A stretch of 64,000 nt of DNA from WTAW01 sp964406575 (lineage in GTDB: Bacteria; Acidobacteriota; Aminicenantia; Aminicenantales; Aminicenantaceae), in NCBI GenBank assembly GCA_964406575.1, contig CAYOSH010000003.1, positions 62,001-126,000 of the forward strand, given 5' to 3'. The position numbers and the translations under genes were made by a program. Each line of letters opens with the position of its first letter. Positions within the stretch are counted from its first letter, which is position 1. This document shows positions 33,343 through 43,170 of the stretch, in pieces. Below the pieces are notes generated by a model that ran no database searches, was not told where the DNA came from, and was given only the letters and a program-made list of their open reading frames with translations.

Positions 33343-36153
33343 CTGAATACCCTGCGATACCGAAAGCCATTTTCTCCTTTGACCCTTTCTATATTCCTGT
33401 TCGTTATTTTCTTCGGATATAAAGCACGGGCAGATGAATGGGGAGCCATCCGGGGAAAAATTCTATCGATTGGCTTCGATGTCATCGCCGATGCCACTGT
33501 CCGCATCTCAGGAATGGACCAGTCTTTTGAGAAAACGCTCATCAGCGATCCAGAAGGCGTTTTTAACATTGTTGGACTCCCTGCCGGCTTTTACACTGTC
33601 CGATTCGAAAAACTGGGTTACAAAACCTCCGAACTAGTGGATGTCTTTGTCCTCCCCTCTCAATCTCTGTACATCAAAGTCCATCTCACCAAAGAAGACA
33701 GAGAAGGTGTGTCCTCTGCAGAAGTCATACGCACCGATTTTAATCAATGTTTGCAGCAAACCGTACTCGACATCTTCCACATCCATATTCTTCCTTCAGC
33801 ACACAATCTCTGGTCGCTAGTGGAAAATCAGGATCTCTCTGCTACGACCAACCACATCGATGTCGGAGGCTTGTGGAGCAATATCCCTGCTGTTTTGAGT
33901 GCTAGAGGGGGTGGTTCCTGGACACAGACAGCCTATTTGTTGAACGGCTTCGATGTGACGGATCCCTATTGGACAGGATTGCCTTTGTTTTTCCCCGATT
34001 ATTACGCCTTGCGCTACACTCAACTCATCAATGCCGCTCTTCCAGCCTACGCTCTTTCGCCGGGCGGATACGTCAACCTCATTACCCAGGAAGAGCGCTC
34101 ATTCACCCATGGAGGAGTTTCGGTATTCTATATCCAGCGATCCTTACAGAGTTCAAACATCACTCCGAATTTGCAAGAAGAAGGAATTTCTGAAGCCAAT
34201 ACCTTTGACTATTTTCTTGACGGCAACGTTCACATAACCGGACCTTTGATAAAAGATAAACTCTCCTTCTTCGCTTCTGTGACGGCTAATGATCTTTCGC
34301 GGGATATGGCCGAATTTGATGAAATGGATAAATCGTCTCTATTGTCAGGACTTGCCAGCCTGCGTTATGATTTTTCCCAGAGTTTCCTGAAGCTGCTCTG
34401 GACAGGTCAGAGAATTTCCTATGACTCTTTTGGCGCAGACAGAGGAGTCCCCTTTTCAGTCACCACCGATCGCCGGGACACCTATGACACGTTCCAGGCG
34501 CTCTGGACCGGATGGATCCAGAAGAATCACGTCCTCAGAGCAGGTCTCAATTACACATCCGGACACATACGATCCGATTTCCAGGATGACATCACGGGGC
34601 CATACGGAGAAGAAAAATTCCGAAAAACACCAACTGGGGCCGCTCCCCTGGCTTACGATGACACAAGGAAATCTTTCGCCCTTCTTTTAAGAGGCGATTC
34701 CTTTCTGGGGGACTTATTCCTTGGTGACCACAGACTCCAATATGGCTTGCAACTGCAAAAATCCCAATCTTCCTCTTCAAAAACCATCTACGAAAACCTG
34801 CATCTTTTTTTCTACGACGGGAATCCTCTTGAAGTCGTCAAGTACAACACCCCTGTTGACCATGAAGAATCCTCGCTACAAATTAATTTTTATGTCCAGG
34901 ACAGTCTGACTTTTTCCAGCCTTCTCTCGTTATACTTCGGACTGAACTTCGATTACAGCAAAGGGTGGGTTCCTGGAAACGGAGAGGATCCCTCTCGGCT
35001 GGACATTCCCATTGAGGATAATCGCATCCAGTGGTTCAACATTTCTCCCCGAATAGGCATCATCATACCTCTGTCAGCTTCGAAACGGTCCGCTTTGAAG
35101 CTGTCTCTTTCCCGATACTATTTCCGCTTGCCCCTAAACTATCTCACTTATGGCAATCCAAGAGCTCTTGGAGGTCTTGCTTATGCTTGGAACGACAGGA
35201 ATAGAGACAACCAGTTTCAAGAGAACGAAACAGGAAAACTCCTCAGGCGTGATGGGCCCCTCTATGCACGTATTGATGCTGACCTCAAAAGGCCTTACAC
35301 TGATGAATACGCCATCGTCTTCACTTCCGCTTTCGGGTCCGATTGGCATATCTCCCTGGGGGGATTTTACCGCGGCACCAGAAACCTCATCAATACCTTG
35401 AATATCGGAGTCCCTTTTTCTGCATATGACCCAAGGTATGTTCTGGACCTTGGCGACGATGATATCCGCTTTACCGAGGATGACCAGATATTCACTGTCT
35501 ATGACCAGAGGAATGAGTCACTCGGGCAAGATTTTTTCCTCCTTACAAACCATTCTGAAGACCCCAAGACAAGCCATTACTTTGGAGTAGACCTGAATCT
35601 GGTCAAGAGATTCAGTGCCAATTTCGCATTTTTCCTCTCGATGACTGCAACACAGGCAGAAGGGACCACCAACCCAGGAAACACGGAGTGGGAGAACGAC
35701 GACGGCCTCCTCGGGACACTCTATGATAATCCCAATACACTGATCAACGCTAAGGGGCGTCTCCGCTTCGACAGGGCCTACACCATCCGGTTGGGATTGA
35801 ACTATATGGCTCCTTTTGGCATTAATCTCGGTTGTATCATCAAGTACTATGACGGTCAGCCTTTTTCCAGAAAGATTATCGTCGAGAACTTGAACCAAGG
35901 TCCGTTTTATATCCAGGCCCACTCGCGCGGTGCTGTCCGCTACGAGTTCAACCTCACGGTGGACCTCCGTGTTGAGAAAGCCTTCCGTATTGGAACTTCC
36001 AAACTGAGATTCATGATCGACGGATTCAACATGCTCAACAGCGGGCTCGCTACGGCAGAAAATCCATGGACAGGCCCTGAGTTCAAGCTTCGTTATGCCA
36101 CAGAGATCCAGTCTCCAAGGGTCTTTCGTTTAGGTTTGGCTTACGAATTCTGA
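33343..36153 (+). CDS. TonB-dependent-receptor-like outer-membrane protein
   Basis: The frame is open from 33331. GAAGGA at 33330-33335 lies seven bases before CTG 33343, which gives the charged signal peptide start MNTLRYRKPF; TTG 33379 would give a signal without basic residues. The rare CTG start is thus inferred. After the signal (cleaved near KARA-DEWG) comes a carboxypeptidase-regulatory-like beta domain (about residues 40-115), then a plug-like region and a large beta-barrel of about 700 residues with many aromatic strands, ending in LGLAYEF, an outer-membrane signature. The ligand is unknown. Confidence 0.85.
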   Translation: MNTLRYRKPFSPLTLSIFLFVIFFGYKARADEWGAIRGKILSIGFDVIADATVRISGMDQSFEKTLISDPEGVFNIVGLPAGFYTVRFEKLGYKTSELVDVFVLPSQSLYIKVHLTKEDREGVSSAEVIRTDFNQCLQQTVLDIFHIHILPSAHNLWSLVENQDLSATTNHIDVGGLWSNIPAVLSARGGGSWTQTAYLLNGFDVTDPYWTGLPLFFPDYYALRYTQLINAALPAYALSPGGYVNLITQEERSFTHGGVSVFYIQRSLQSSNITPNLQEEGISEANTFDYFLDGNVHITGPLIKDKLSFFASVTANDLSRDMAEFDEMDKSSLLSGLASLRYDFSQSFLKLLWTGQRISYDSFGADRGVPFSVTTDRRDTYDTFQALWTGWIQKNHVLRAGLNYTSGHIRSDFQDDITGPYGEEKFRKTPTGAAPLAYDDTRKSFALLLRGDSFLGDLFLGDHRLQYGLQLQKSQSSSSKTIYENLHLFFYDGNPLEVVKYNTPVDHEESSLQINFYVQDSLTFSSLLSLYFGLNFDYSKGWVPGNGEDPSRLDIPIEDNRIQWFNISPRIGIIIPLSASKRSALKLSLSRYYFRLPLNYLTYGNPRALGGLAYAWNDRNRDNQFQENETGKLLRRDGPLYARIDADLKRPYTDEYAIVFTSAFGSDWHISLGGFYRGTRNLINTLNIGVPFSAYDPRYVLDLGDDDIRFTEDDQIFTVYDQRNESLGQDFFLLTNHSEDPKTSHYFGVDLNLVKRFSANFAFFLSMTATQAEGTTNPGNTEWENDDGLLGTLYDNPNTLINAKGRLRFDRAYTIRLGLNYMAPFGINLGCIIKYYDGQPFSRKIIVENLNQGPFYIQAHSRGAVRYEFNLTVDLRVEKAFRIGTSKLRFMIDGFNMLNSGLATAENPWTGPEFKLRYATEIQSPRVFRLGLAYEF

Positions 36154-36343
36154 ATCCCAGAGATGCGTGAAAGACTATCATATAATAAAGCCGCTGAAGG
36201 AGTGGACTTGGGCTTTTCTTGACATCAAAGGCACATTATGTTACCAAATCTTGTTCTGTATCAATGACAAGCGTGGAGGCCACGCTCTTTCTAAAAGTCA
36301 TGGTGTTGACAGAAAGAATCCCCAAAAGGGTCCTTTGGGAGGT

Positions 36344-37357
36344 ATGAAGAACACAAGAATCATACTCATGCTTCTTTTCCTTGGATTGGGTATTGGACTC
36401 CATTCCTTTCCGAAACCACAGCCGTACTCTGACCAAGAATGTCTGACCTGTCACGCTAAAATTAACCTTGCCCAGGTGCTTGGAGACGGTTCCGTCCGAT
36501 CTCTATTCGTGGATCCCGAGAAATGGTCACAGGATGTGCATCAAAAAGGGCACCTCTCCTGCGTGGACTGTCACACTGCAGCCAATCCCTATGTGCATTT
36601 TCGCGAAGGTTTTCTCGATGTCGACTGCGCCAAATGCCACCCCGAACAAGCCGAAGAATACCTCAAGAATGTCCATTATGAATTTACGCCCATATCTCCA
36701 GATAAGGAGCTTCCTCTTTGTTATGACTGCCACACCAAACATCATATCCTGCGTCACGACGATCCGTCCGCATCCATAAACAAAAAAAACATCGAAGCCA
36801 CTTGCGGAGAATGCCATCCGGAAGTGATGGTCAAAAGTATTCTCAAAGGCGCTTCTTTAGGAAAAATCTCGGGTCATCGAAAGGGTGATATTTCAGAAAA
36901 ATTCGACATGGCCACTTGTATCAAATGTCATAATCCAGCGCATGGAACCAATACGGTTTACCAAGACTTCTGCACGCGCTGCCATAATCCGGAAAAAACA
37001 GCGGACATCGCACTAGGCCCCACTCACTTGAATTCGGCCAAGTGGATGGGATTCAACACCGCAGGAGATAGCTTATCTCTCCTTCTTATTCTGGGGACTT
37101 TTGTCTTCCTAGGCTACAAATCTCGGAAAACCTTTGCAGGGAAATTGAGAGATTGGCACGACTCCATGAAAATCGAGAAGGAACCGAGGCAAGGCGACAA
37201 GGAAGAGGCGAATCGGGATAACATCCATGAAGGAGACGAGATCAAAGAGGAAAAAGAAGGAGACGCAGAAAGAGAAGAAAAAAAGGCGGAAGAAAAAGGA
37301 AGCGAACTCGATAGCGCTGCTAACACAGAGCACAAACAAGAAAACGATGAGCACTAA
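36344..37357 (+). CDS. heptaheme c-type cytochrome with C-terminal membrane anchor
   Basis: From ATG 36344 (337 residues) a signal peptide is followed by seven CxxCH heme motifs: CLTCH, CVDCH, CAKCH, CYDCH, CGECH, CIKCH and CTRCH. A membrane helix near residue 245 (LSLLLILGTFVFLGY) is followed by a tail of about 75 residues made almost wholly of Glu, Lys, Asp and Arg. The cytochrome domain should face the periplasm. It heads a respiratory gene cluster and would be the electron exchanger of the complex, comparable to QrcA of sulfate reducers. The start is uncertain: GGGAGG is only one base from this ATG. Confidence 0.85.
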   Translation: MKNTRIILMLLFLGLGIGLHSFPKPQPYSDQECLTCHAKINLAQVLGDGSVRSLFVDPEKWSQDVHQKGHLSCVDCHTAANPYVHFREGFLDVDCAKCHPEQAEEYLKNVHYEFTPISPDKELPLCYDCHTKHHILRHDDPSASINKKNIEATCGECHPEVMVKSILKGASLGKISGHRKGDISEKFDMATCIKCHNPAHGTNTVYQDFCTRCHNPEKTADIALGPTHLNSAKWMGFNTAGDSLSLLLILGTFVFLGYKSRKTFAGKLRDWHDSMKIEKEPRQGDKEEANRDNIHEGDEIKEEKEGDAEREEKKAEEKGSELDSAANTEHKQENDEH

Positions 37358-37937
37358 ATTGAAGAAATATGGGATGCTTTTTGACCTCAGGAAGTGTATC
37401 GGCTGCAACACATGTGCCATCGTGTGCAAGAGTGAAAACGATGTCCCCCTCAGTGTTTGGCGATCTTGGGTCAAAAAGGTAGAAAAGGGGCTGTATCCCC
37501 ATGTGGCAGAAGTTGCTCTACCTATCGTGTGTAACAACTGTGAGAATCCGATCTGTGTCACAGTCTGTCCTGTCAATGCAGGGATCAAACGCGCTGACGG
37601 CATTGTGTATATCGATCCGCACCGGTGCATAGGCTGTCGCTATTGCATGGCATCCTGCCCCTACGGAGTGAGGTATATCAATCCTCGGAAAAAGATCGCA
37701 GAGAAGTGTTATTGGTGCCATCACAGAGTCGATGCAGGCCTTCTGCCAGCATGCGTTTCTGCCTGTCCCACCGGCGCCATCCTGTTCGGCGATCTGAACG
37801 ATCCCGAGAGTGAGATCACTCGGGCGATTGCCAAAAATGCCGTTCAGGTCATCAAACCCGAAATGGGAACGCAACCCCAGACATATTACATCGGCTTGGA
37901 TATCGAAGCCGTAGAGGCGGTGAAGAAAGAGGAGTGA
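37347..37937 (+). CDS. four-cluster ferredoxin subunit (PsrB/QrcC/DmsB-like)
   Basis: ATG 37347 overlaps the cytochrome gene by 11 bases; the longer frame only reads through its charged tail. The 196-residue protein has sixteen cysteines in four 4Fe-4S motifs: CIGCNTCAIVC, CNNCENPICVTVC, CIGCRYCMASC and CYWCHHRVDAGLLPACVSAC. It is the electron-transfer subunit between the molybdopterin protein and the NrfD-type membrane protein. No signal peptide is present; it would be co-exported with a Tat partner or act on the inner face. Confidence 0.94.
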   Translation: MSTKLKKYGMLFDLRKCIGCNTCAIVCKSENDVPLSVWRSWVKKVEKGLYPHVAEVALPIVCNNCENPICVTVCPVNAGIKRADGIVYIDPHRCIGCRYCMASCPYGVRYINPRKKIAEKCYWCHHRVDAGLLPACVSACPTGAILFGDLNDPESEITRAIAKNAVQVIKPEMGTQPQTYYIGLDIEAVEAVKKEE

Positions 37938-38833
37938 TGGAGATACAGGTCCTTTACAACATCAATCACCAGGAGGCTTTTGGCCTTTTTATAGCGATTT
38001 ATTTCTACCTCACCGGCTTGAGCGCCGGCTCTTTCATACTCTCTACCCTGTCTTATGGCTTCGGCATGGAGCAGTACAAACCTCTGGGAAAAGTGGGCGT
38101 TGTTCTCGCTACGGTCCTTTTGGTGATCGCTCCTTTCTTCCTGCTCTTCCATATCGGAGCCCCATACAGAGCCTGGCATCTTTTTGTCTATCTTAACTGG
38201 TCCTCACCGATAACCTGGGGTTCTTTTTTACTGGTGCTTTATCCCATTAACTGCATCATCTACGGCTTTTTTATGTTCAAGAACAATCTCAAGCTCACTC
38301 GGCTGTTTGGCTTCATCGGCATTCCTCTGGCTATTTCTGTCCATGGATACACGGGATTCATCCTGGCCTTCGGGAAAGCCAGAGCTCTTTGGAATACAGC
38401 CTTAATGCCCATTCTTTTCCTTGCATCAGCCATCGTGTCTGGGATAGCCCTAATGATCCTTGTCTGTATCATCAAAGGCCGTTATTTTTCCAAGGAAAAA
38501 AAGATCGACCGGTCATTGATATTCAACCTGGCTCGACTGCTGGCATGGATGATCGTCTTTGATCTATTCCTGGTTGTGAGCGATCTTCTCGTCTTGTCTA
38601 TCTCTCACTCGGATGCGCAGGCCGTTTATCAGCTTCTTCTCGGAGGAAATTTCAGCATTCTTTTCATAATCGTGGAGAATGTATTGGGCAAGATCATCCC
38701 GTTCATTCTCCTTGTCGTCCCCAGGTTCAGGACAATGTTCACCGTTACCGTGGCCTCCATCTTGGTGGTCATCGGCATCTTTGTCATGAGATATGTTGTT
38801 GTTTTAGCTGGCGAATTTCTTCCTCTGTTATAG
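37937..38833 (+). CDS. NrfD/PsrC-family quinone-interacting membrane subunit
   Basis: ATG 37937 has GAGGAG upstream and overlaps the ferredoxin stop. The 298-residue protein has eight predicted membrane helices and the family's N-terminal pattern (FGLFIAIYFYLTGLSAGSFILS). NrfD-type subunits exchange electrons with quinones in the membrane and may help move protons. It belongs to the module cytochrome, ferredoxin, NrfD, molybdopterin protein. Confidence 0.93.
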   Translation: MEIQVLYNINHQEAFGLFIAIYFYLTGLSAGSFILSTLSYGFGMEQYKPLGKVGVVLATVLLVIAPFFLLFHIGAPYRAWHLFVYLNWSSPITWGSFLLVLYPINCIIYGFFMFKNNLKLTRLFGFIGIPLAISVHGYTGFILAFGKARALWNTALMPILFLASAIVSGIALMILVCIIKGRYFSKEKKIDRSLIFNLARLLAWMIVFDLFLVVSDLLVLSISHSDAQAVYQLLLGGNFSILFIIVENVLGKIIPFILLVVPRFRTMFTVTVASILVVIGIFVMRYVVVLAGEFLPLL

Positions 38834-38841
38834 ATAAAAAA

Positions 38842-41145
38842 ATGCTGCGAAAAAGGTACTCACGGCGACGGTTCATGAGAACCGGAATCACATGGACTAT
38901 GGGTTTATCGGCCGGGCATCACCTCATGTCCGGACCAAACAAACAGAAAATGGATGCGGTCTCTCGCACATCGCTCAAATCCCTGGCATCGATCCCGACC
39001 ACATGTACACAGTGCGCTGCTGGATGTGGAGTTCTGGCCTACTTAAACGGCAGCGAGCTCGTCCAGGTTCTGGGAAATCCTGAGCATCCGATCAATCATG
39101 GAGGAATCTGTGCCAGAGGAGTCGCGGGGATAAACCTTGCCAACGATCCCGAACGATTGCTATATCCCTTGAAAAGAATCGGTCCCAGAAATGACGGCCC
39201 CTGGACACGCATCACCTGGGATGAAGTGTACACTGTCTTGAGCCGCCGGGTCAAAGAATCCAACCGAGAAAACCGGGCCAATGAATGTGTTTGGGACATT
39301 GGCGAAAGCGATCCCCTTCTCAGCCGTTTTATGACCGCTATGGGATCACACAACATCATCGATAGAAATCTCCTTAAGAATAGAAATCGAGATCTTGCCT
39401 TGCGCTCCATGACAACCCATACCTCTCTCCTCGAAGATGTGGGACAGAGTCGGACTATCTTAAACTTTGGAGCCAATCCCTATGCAAATCACGAACGTTT
39501 TCTGCCCATAAGCCGACAGCTCGTAGATGCCCGCATCAATAAAGGCGCAAGGCTCATCACCTTTGATGTCAGGATGTCGGAAACCGCCGCACAGAGCGAC
39601 GAATGGCTTCCCATTCGGCCGGGAACAGACGCCCTGGTCGCTTTGGCGATGGCACGTGTCATCCTGGAAAAGAATCTCGCCGATAACACATTTATCCGTT
39701 CAAGGACAAACGTCTCCATAGATCAGCTGAGCCGTCATCTTGCTCCATATTCACCGGAAGTCGCGGAGCGGGAAAGTGGTGTGAAAGCTGCGGTGATCGA
39801 GAGACTTGCTGTAGCATTTGCATCTCAGAAACCCTCTGTGGCCATATTTGGAGGGGGTATCTGCGATCACGAAAACGGAACTCAAAACGTCAGGTGTATC
39901 TCACTCCTCAATTGGATCACAGGGAATTTGGGAAAAGAAGGGGGTGTCCTTGTTCCCTCTGCGCCAGGACCTCTTTCGAATAACTCATGGAACGAACAAA
40001 ACTTTTCGAGGAAAACAGAAGACGGGAGTGTGACCTTTTCCGACCTCTTCGGAAAACAACTCAAGGTGAATACCTATATTGCATACAAGGCCAATCCTGC
40101 TTACTCAGAGCCAGACAACACAAAAGCAACGCGTTTTCTTATGGACCAAAACAATGTGCCCTTTCTTGTCGTGATCGACACTCACTTCACAGAAACAGCC
40201 AAACTTGCTGACCTCGTTCTCCCTGCAGCTTCCTATCTTGAAGGATGGGGAGTGGAGATCAGATCTCTCATCGATGGGAGGCATGTCCTTAATCTCAGAC
40301 AGCCGGTTGTCTCACTCCTGAGCAGCGCCCAAACTCTACGTTTACCTGACTTTGAACCAGGAAAACTTCTCGAACCTTCCTTTCGTCCCAGAGGCGAAGC
40401 CAAGGAAATCGGAAACGTGTGTCTAGAGCTTGCCCGAAGAGTGGGAGAAGACATAAAACATCATTTGCCTTTTAAAGACACAAAAGATTTTATCACACAC
40501 CTTGTCACATCCCTTCCCGATTGTGATTTCAACACCTTAAAAACGAAGGGCTACTGGATGGACAGACCCTCTAAAACCGACTCCCGAATACCACAGATGA
40601 ATAAGTCAAATGGCACATTGAACAGTGTCTCGATCTATTCTCAATCCCTTGAAGATAAATTCGGTGGTTCATTGCCTTCCTATGTTCCACTCAAGTCACT
40701 CAAGGGGTTAAAACCCCATGAGTTCATCCTTACGACGTACAAATCAAACCTCTGGGCTAGAGGAGCAGCGAACAGCAAGTGGGCACGGGAAATATTTCAC
40801 GAAAACTGCCTGTGGATCAATCATCAGGCAGCGGAAAAACTCGGTGTCGCTAACGGAGAGAGAGTGCGTGTCGTTTCGTCTCTGGGAGCGCTTGAGGTCC
40901 GCGTGTGTACCACCGGGCGCATCCATCCCCAATCACTGGCTCTTGCGGAAGGGTTGGGGCATGATGCCATCGGGAATGTTGCCAAAGCCAGACGTTTCAA
41001 GAGTTCTGATCTGGACACAACTCTCATCTGGTGGACGAAAGCTGGCCATGGCGTAAATCCCTTTAGTATCATCGAAAACGAAAGGGACCCCTTTGGGGGC
41101 GGTTATGCCCTCAAGGATACAGTCGTCCGTATAGAAAAGATATAA
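38842..41145 (+). CDS. molybdopterin oxidoreductase catalytic subunit (Psr/Phs/Qrc-like)
   Basis: This 767-residue protein starts MLRKRYSRRRFMRTG, a Tat signal. The 4Fe-4S motif is CTQCAAGCGVLAYL with a fourth Cys in GGICARG. Domains for binding two molybdopterin cofactors follow (WTRITWDE, TFDVRMSETAAQSDEWLPIRPGTD, ending in the C-terminal barrel GERVRVVSSLGALEV). It resembles polysulfide, thiosulfate and tetrathionate reductases and also QrcB. The actual substrate cannot be read from sequence; the metal ligand residue is not clear. Confidence 0.9.
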   Translation: MLRKRYSRRRFMRTGITWTMGLSAGHHLMSGPNKQKMDAVSRTSLKSLASIPTTCTQCAAGCGVLAYLNGSELVQVLGNPEHPINHGGICARGVAGINLANDPERLLYPLKRIGPRNDGPWTRITWDEVYTVLSRRVKESNRENRANECVWDIGESDPLLSRFMTAMGSHNIIDRNLLKNRNRDLALRSMTTHTSLLEDVGQSRTILNFGANPYANHERFLPISRQLVDARINKGARLITFDVRMSETAAQSDEWLPIRPGTDALVALAMARVILEKNLADNTFIRSRTNVSIDQLSRHLAPYSPEVAERESGVKAAVIERLAVAFASQKPSVAIFGGGICDHENGTQNVRCISLLNWITGNLGKEGGVLVPSAPGPLSNNSWNEQNFSRKTEDGSVTFSDLFGKQLKVNTYIAYKANPAYSEPDNTKATRFLMDQNNVPFLVVIDTHFTETAKLADLVLPAASYLEGWGVEIRSLIDGRHVLNLRQPVVSLLSSAQTLRLPDFEPGKLLEPSFRPRGEAKEIGNVCLELARRVGEDIKHHLPFKDTKDFITHLVTSLPDCDFNTLKTKGYWMDRPSKTDSRIPQMNKSNGTLNSVSIYSQSLEDKFGGSLPSYVPLKSLKGLKPHEFILTTYKSNLWARGAANSKWAREIFHENCLWINHQAAEKLGVANGERVRVVSSLGALEVRVCTTGRIHPQSLALAEGLGHDAIGNVAKARRFKSSDLDTTLIWWTKAGHGVNPFSIIENERDPFGGGYALKDTVVRIEKI

Positions 41146-41173
41146 AATCGCGAGGTTTTGGAAAACTAGGAGT

Positions 41174-42466
41174 ATGAAAGACATGACAAAAAAGTTCATA
41201 CCCATAACGCTTGTTCTGGTTTTCGTTTGCGGTCTAAGCGCTGCAACCATGACGATGATCGAAGGCTCTCAGGGAAGCATCAAAAGATTGACCCACTCGG
41301 GGAATGACGTGGCCAAGTACCCCAGTATGAGCAACGATGGCCGAAAAATCATATACACTCTAGAGCTCAAGGAAAGTGAAGAGCAAGCCAAAGCTATCCT
41401 TTTTATGGACTTGGACGATGGCCAGACAAAGGAGCTATTTCGCGACGGGACGATAAAGGCACCAGCTCCTTATGACAAATACGACTTGTGCGTCGGATCA
41501 AAGCCTCCGTTGCTGAACGCAAACGGAAAAGTCGCAGTGTTTACCATGAGTATAGGTGAACCCATAAACCTCGAGGATCATTATTTGGCGGTGATATCTA
41601 CGGAGAAAACAAGACTCTGGATGACGTCCTTCCCCATCTCGAAATTGGAAGGTAAAGACATAAAATCGCTGGAGTTTAAGGGGGGCGATTGGGAGAGAGT
41701 GGCCAATTATGCCATCAGTGCAGATGGGAACAGGATCGCGTGCCTTGTCAAAGGGCACTTGGGCCCCAGGAGATACGGAAGCGCGAGTGGCATCATACTC
41801 CTGGATATTCCTGGACAAAAACAGTCCACTCTTCTCGCACCGGACTTCAAAGACAACGAATGGATCTGGACCTCATTCCCCCGGAGGCCCGCCGCAGGGG
41901 GAGCTTGGGCGTTTTGTATGAGCGGAGACGGCGAAAAGATTCTCTTTGGAGCTCAATTCTCTGAAAACCCGAATGATTATGACCTTTTTATTGCTGAATG
42001 GACGAATCGAAACATTCAACGATTGACGGATTTTGCGGACCGGTGGTTCAGTCTTGCCGACATAAGCCAAAACGGAGAGGCGATCGTTTTCTTCTATTCA
42101 GGGCAAAAAAAGGAAGGCATCGGAACTTACCGAGTTCAGAGTGATGGGACCGGACTCACTTACATCGAATCTCAAACAGTGCCAAAAATAGATTTTTTTG
42201 ACCTGTCAGGAGACGGACGATTTCTCCTGTACAAAAATATCTATCAAGGAATAAGGCTTGATCTCATATCAGGCCAAGAAACTCTCGCATATTCAGAGAA
42301 GACAGACGGTTATATCACAGGTCTGATGCCCATGGATTTCCCCAATTATCCATCGTTTTGGATGCCCCATATCATGAATTTCTCAGGGGATAGAATTCTG
42401 CTCGTTGGCCCCCCTCCAGGTAAAGAAAGTCCGGAAATATACCTCTTATCACTCGATGAAAGATAA
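41174..42466 (+). CDS. exported PD40/TolB-like beta-propeller protein
   Basis: This 430-residue protein has a signal peptide (about residues 1-24) and repeated blades of the WD40-like PD40 kind, for example AKYPSMSNDGRKIIYTLEL, NYAISADGNRIACLVKG, AFCMSGDGEKILFGAQ, ADISQNGEAIVFFYSGQ and DLSGDGRFLLYKN. Propellers of this kind act as binding scaffolds. Its place inside the respiratory cluster suggests an accessory or assembly role in the periplasm; this is inference only. Confidence 0.8.
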   Translation: MKDMTKKFIPITLVLVFVCGLSAATMTMIEGSQGSIKRLTHSGNDVAKYPSMSNDGRKIIYTLELKESEEQAKAILFMDLDDGQTKELFRDGTIKAPAPYDKYDLCVGSKPPLLNANGKVAVFTMSIGEPINLEDHYLAVISTEKTRLWMTSFPISKLEGKDIKSLEFKGGDWERVANYAISADGNRIACLVKGHLGPRRYGSASGIILLDIPGQKQSTLLAPDFKDNEWIWTSFPRRPAAGGAWAFCMSGDGEKILFGAQFSENPNDYDLFIAEWTNRNIQRLTDFADRWFSLADISQNGEAIVFFYSGQKKEGIGTYRVQSDGTGLTYIESQTVPKIDFFDLSGDGRFLLYKNIYQGIRLDLISGQETLAYSEKTDGYITGLMPMDFPNYPSFWMPHIMNFSGDRILLVGPPPGKESPEIYLLSLDER

Positions 42467-42467
42467 A

Positions 42468-43073
42468 ATGCCCCTAACAAAGTACAGAAAACGATTTTGG
42501 GTGGTTGTCTCCCTCGGAATTACCGTGGTCCTTCTCACAAGTGTGGGACTTGGTATTTATCTTGTCCGTATCTCTGCCACGAGTGACCGCGTGTGTCTCC
42601 AATGCCATCCGAAGCTTTTTGCACGCTGGCAAGAATCCAAGGGTCATCCTGCAGCGACAACGTCATGCCATGAATGCCACTCCAAAGGTCGAAAAATCAT
42701 TCCCCCGGATTGGAACATAACCAGGCACTTGCGCGACCAAATCGCCCCTCCAGAATATTTGGCCGATGACCTATTGACATCGCAACGCTGCCTGGATTGT
42801 CATACCGATGTGCTTGATCTTGGTTATGAAGTCAAAAAGAAAGTCATAAAATTCACACATCGCATTCACATCGATGAGGGGCTGGCGTGTGTGGATTGCC
42901 ACCGAAATGCTGGACACTCATACCAAACGGGGGGCACCAACCGGCCTTCCATCGAAGAATGCCGAGACTGTCATATCAAGGAATTCACAGGCCCCCCGAA
43001 GTCCCAGAAGTGCTTGAGCTGTCACGATGTGATACTGACTCCAGGAAAGACTTGGTACCTACAAAGGCCATAG
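42468..43073 (+). CDS. hexaheme membrane-anchored cytochrome c (NapC/NirT-like)
   Basis: The likely start is ATG 42468 (an ATG at 42456 is also possible). The 201-residue protein has an N-terminal membrane helix (FWVVVSLGITVVLLTSVGLGIYLV) and six CxxCH motifs: CLQCH, CHECH, CLDCH, CVDCH, CRDCH and CLSCH. NapC/NrfH-type proteins take electrons from quinol and hand them to periplasmic partners. It could link the quinone pool to the heptaheme cytochrome or to the HdrD-like protein downstream. Confidence 0.87.
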   Translation: MPLTKYRKRFWVVVSLGITVVLLTSVGLGIYLVRISATSDRVCLQCHPKLFARWQESKGHPAATTSCHECHSKGRKIIPPDWNITRHLRDQIAPPEYLADDLLTSQRCLDCHTDVLDLGYEVKKKVIKFTHRIHIDEGLACVDCHRNAGHSYQTGGTNRPSIEECRDCHIKEFTGPPKSQKCLSCHDVILTPGKTWYLQRP

Positions 43074-43170
43074 GCGATGCACGTAAGGTTTGAGCTAGCA
43101 GGATTGCAAAAAAAGGATTCAAAGGAGTTTAGGAGAGAAAAGAAACGACTGGGAATACGGATGCTTTGAG

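Noticed and set aside
37109..37630. Open frame of 173 codons on the minus strand
   Set aside because: It is the antisense of the cytochrome's lysine/glutamate-rich tail and the ferredoxin gene; its Phe/Leu/Ser bias is a complement artefact.
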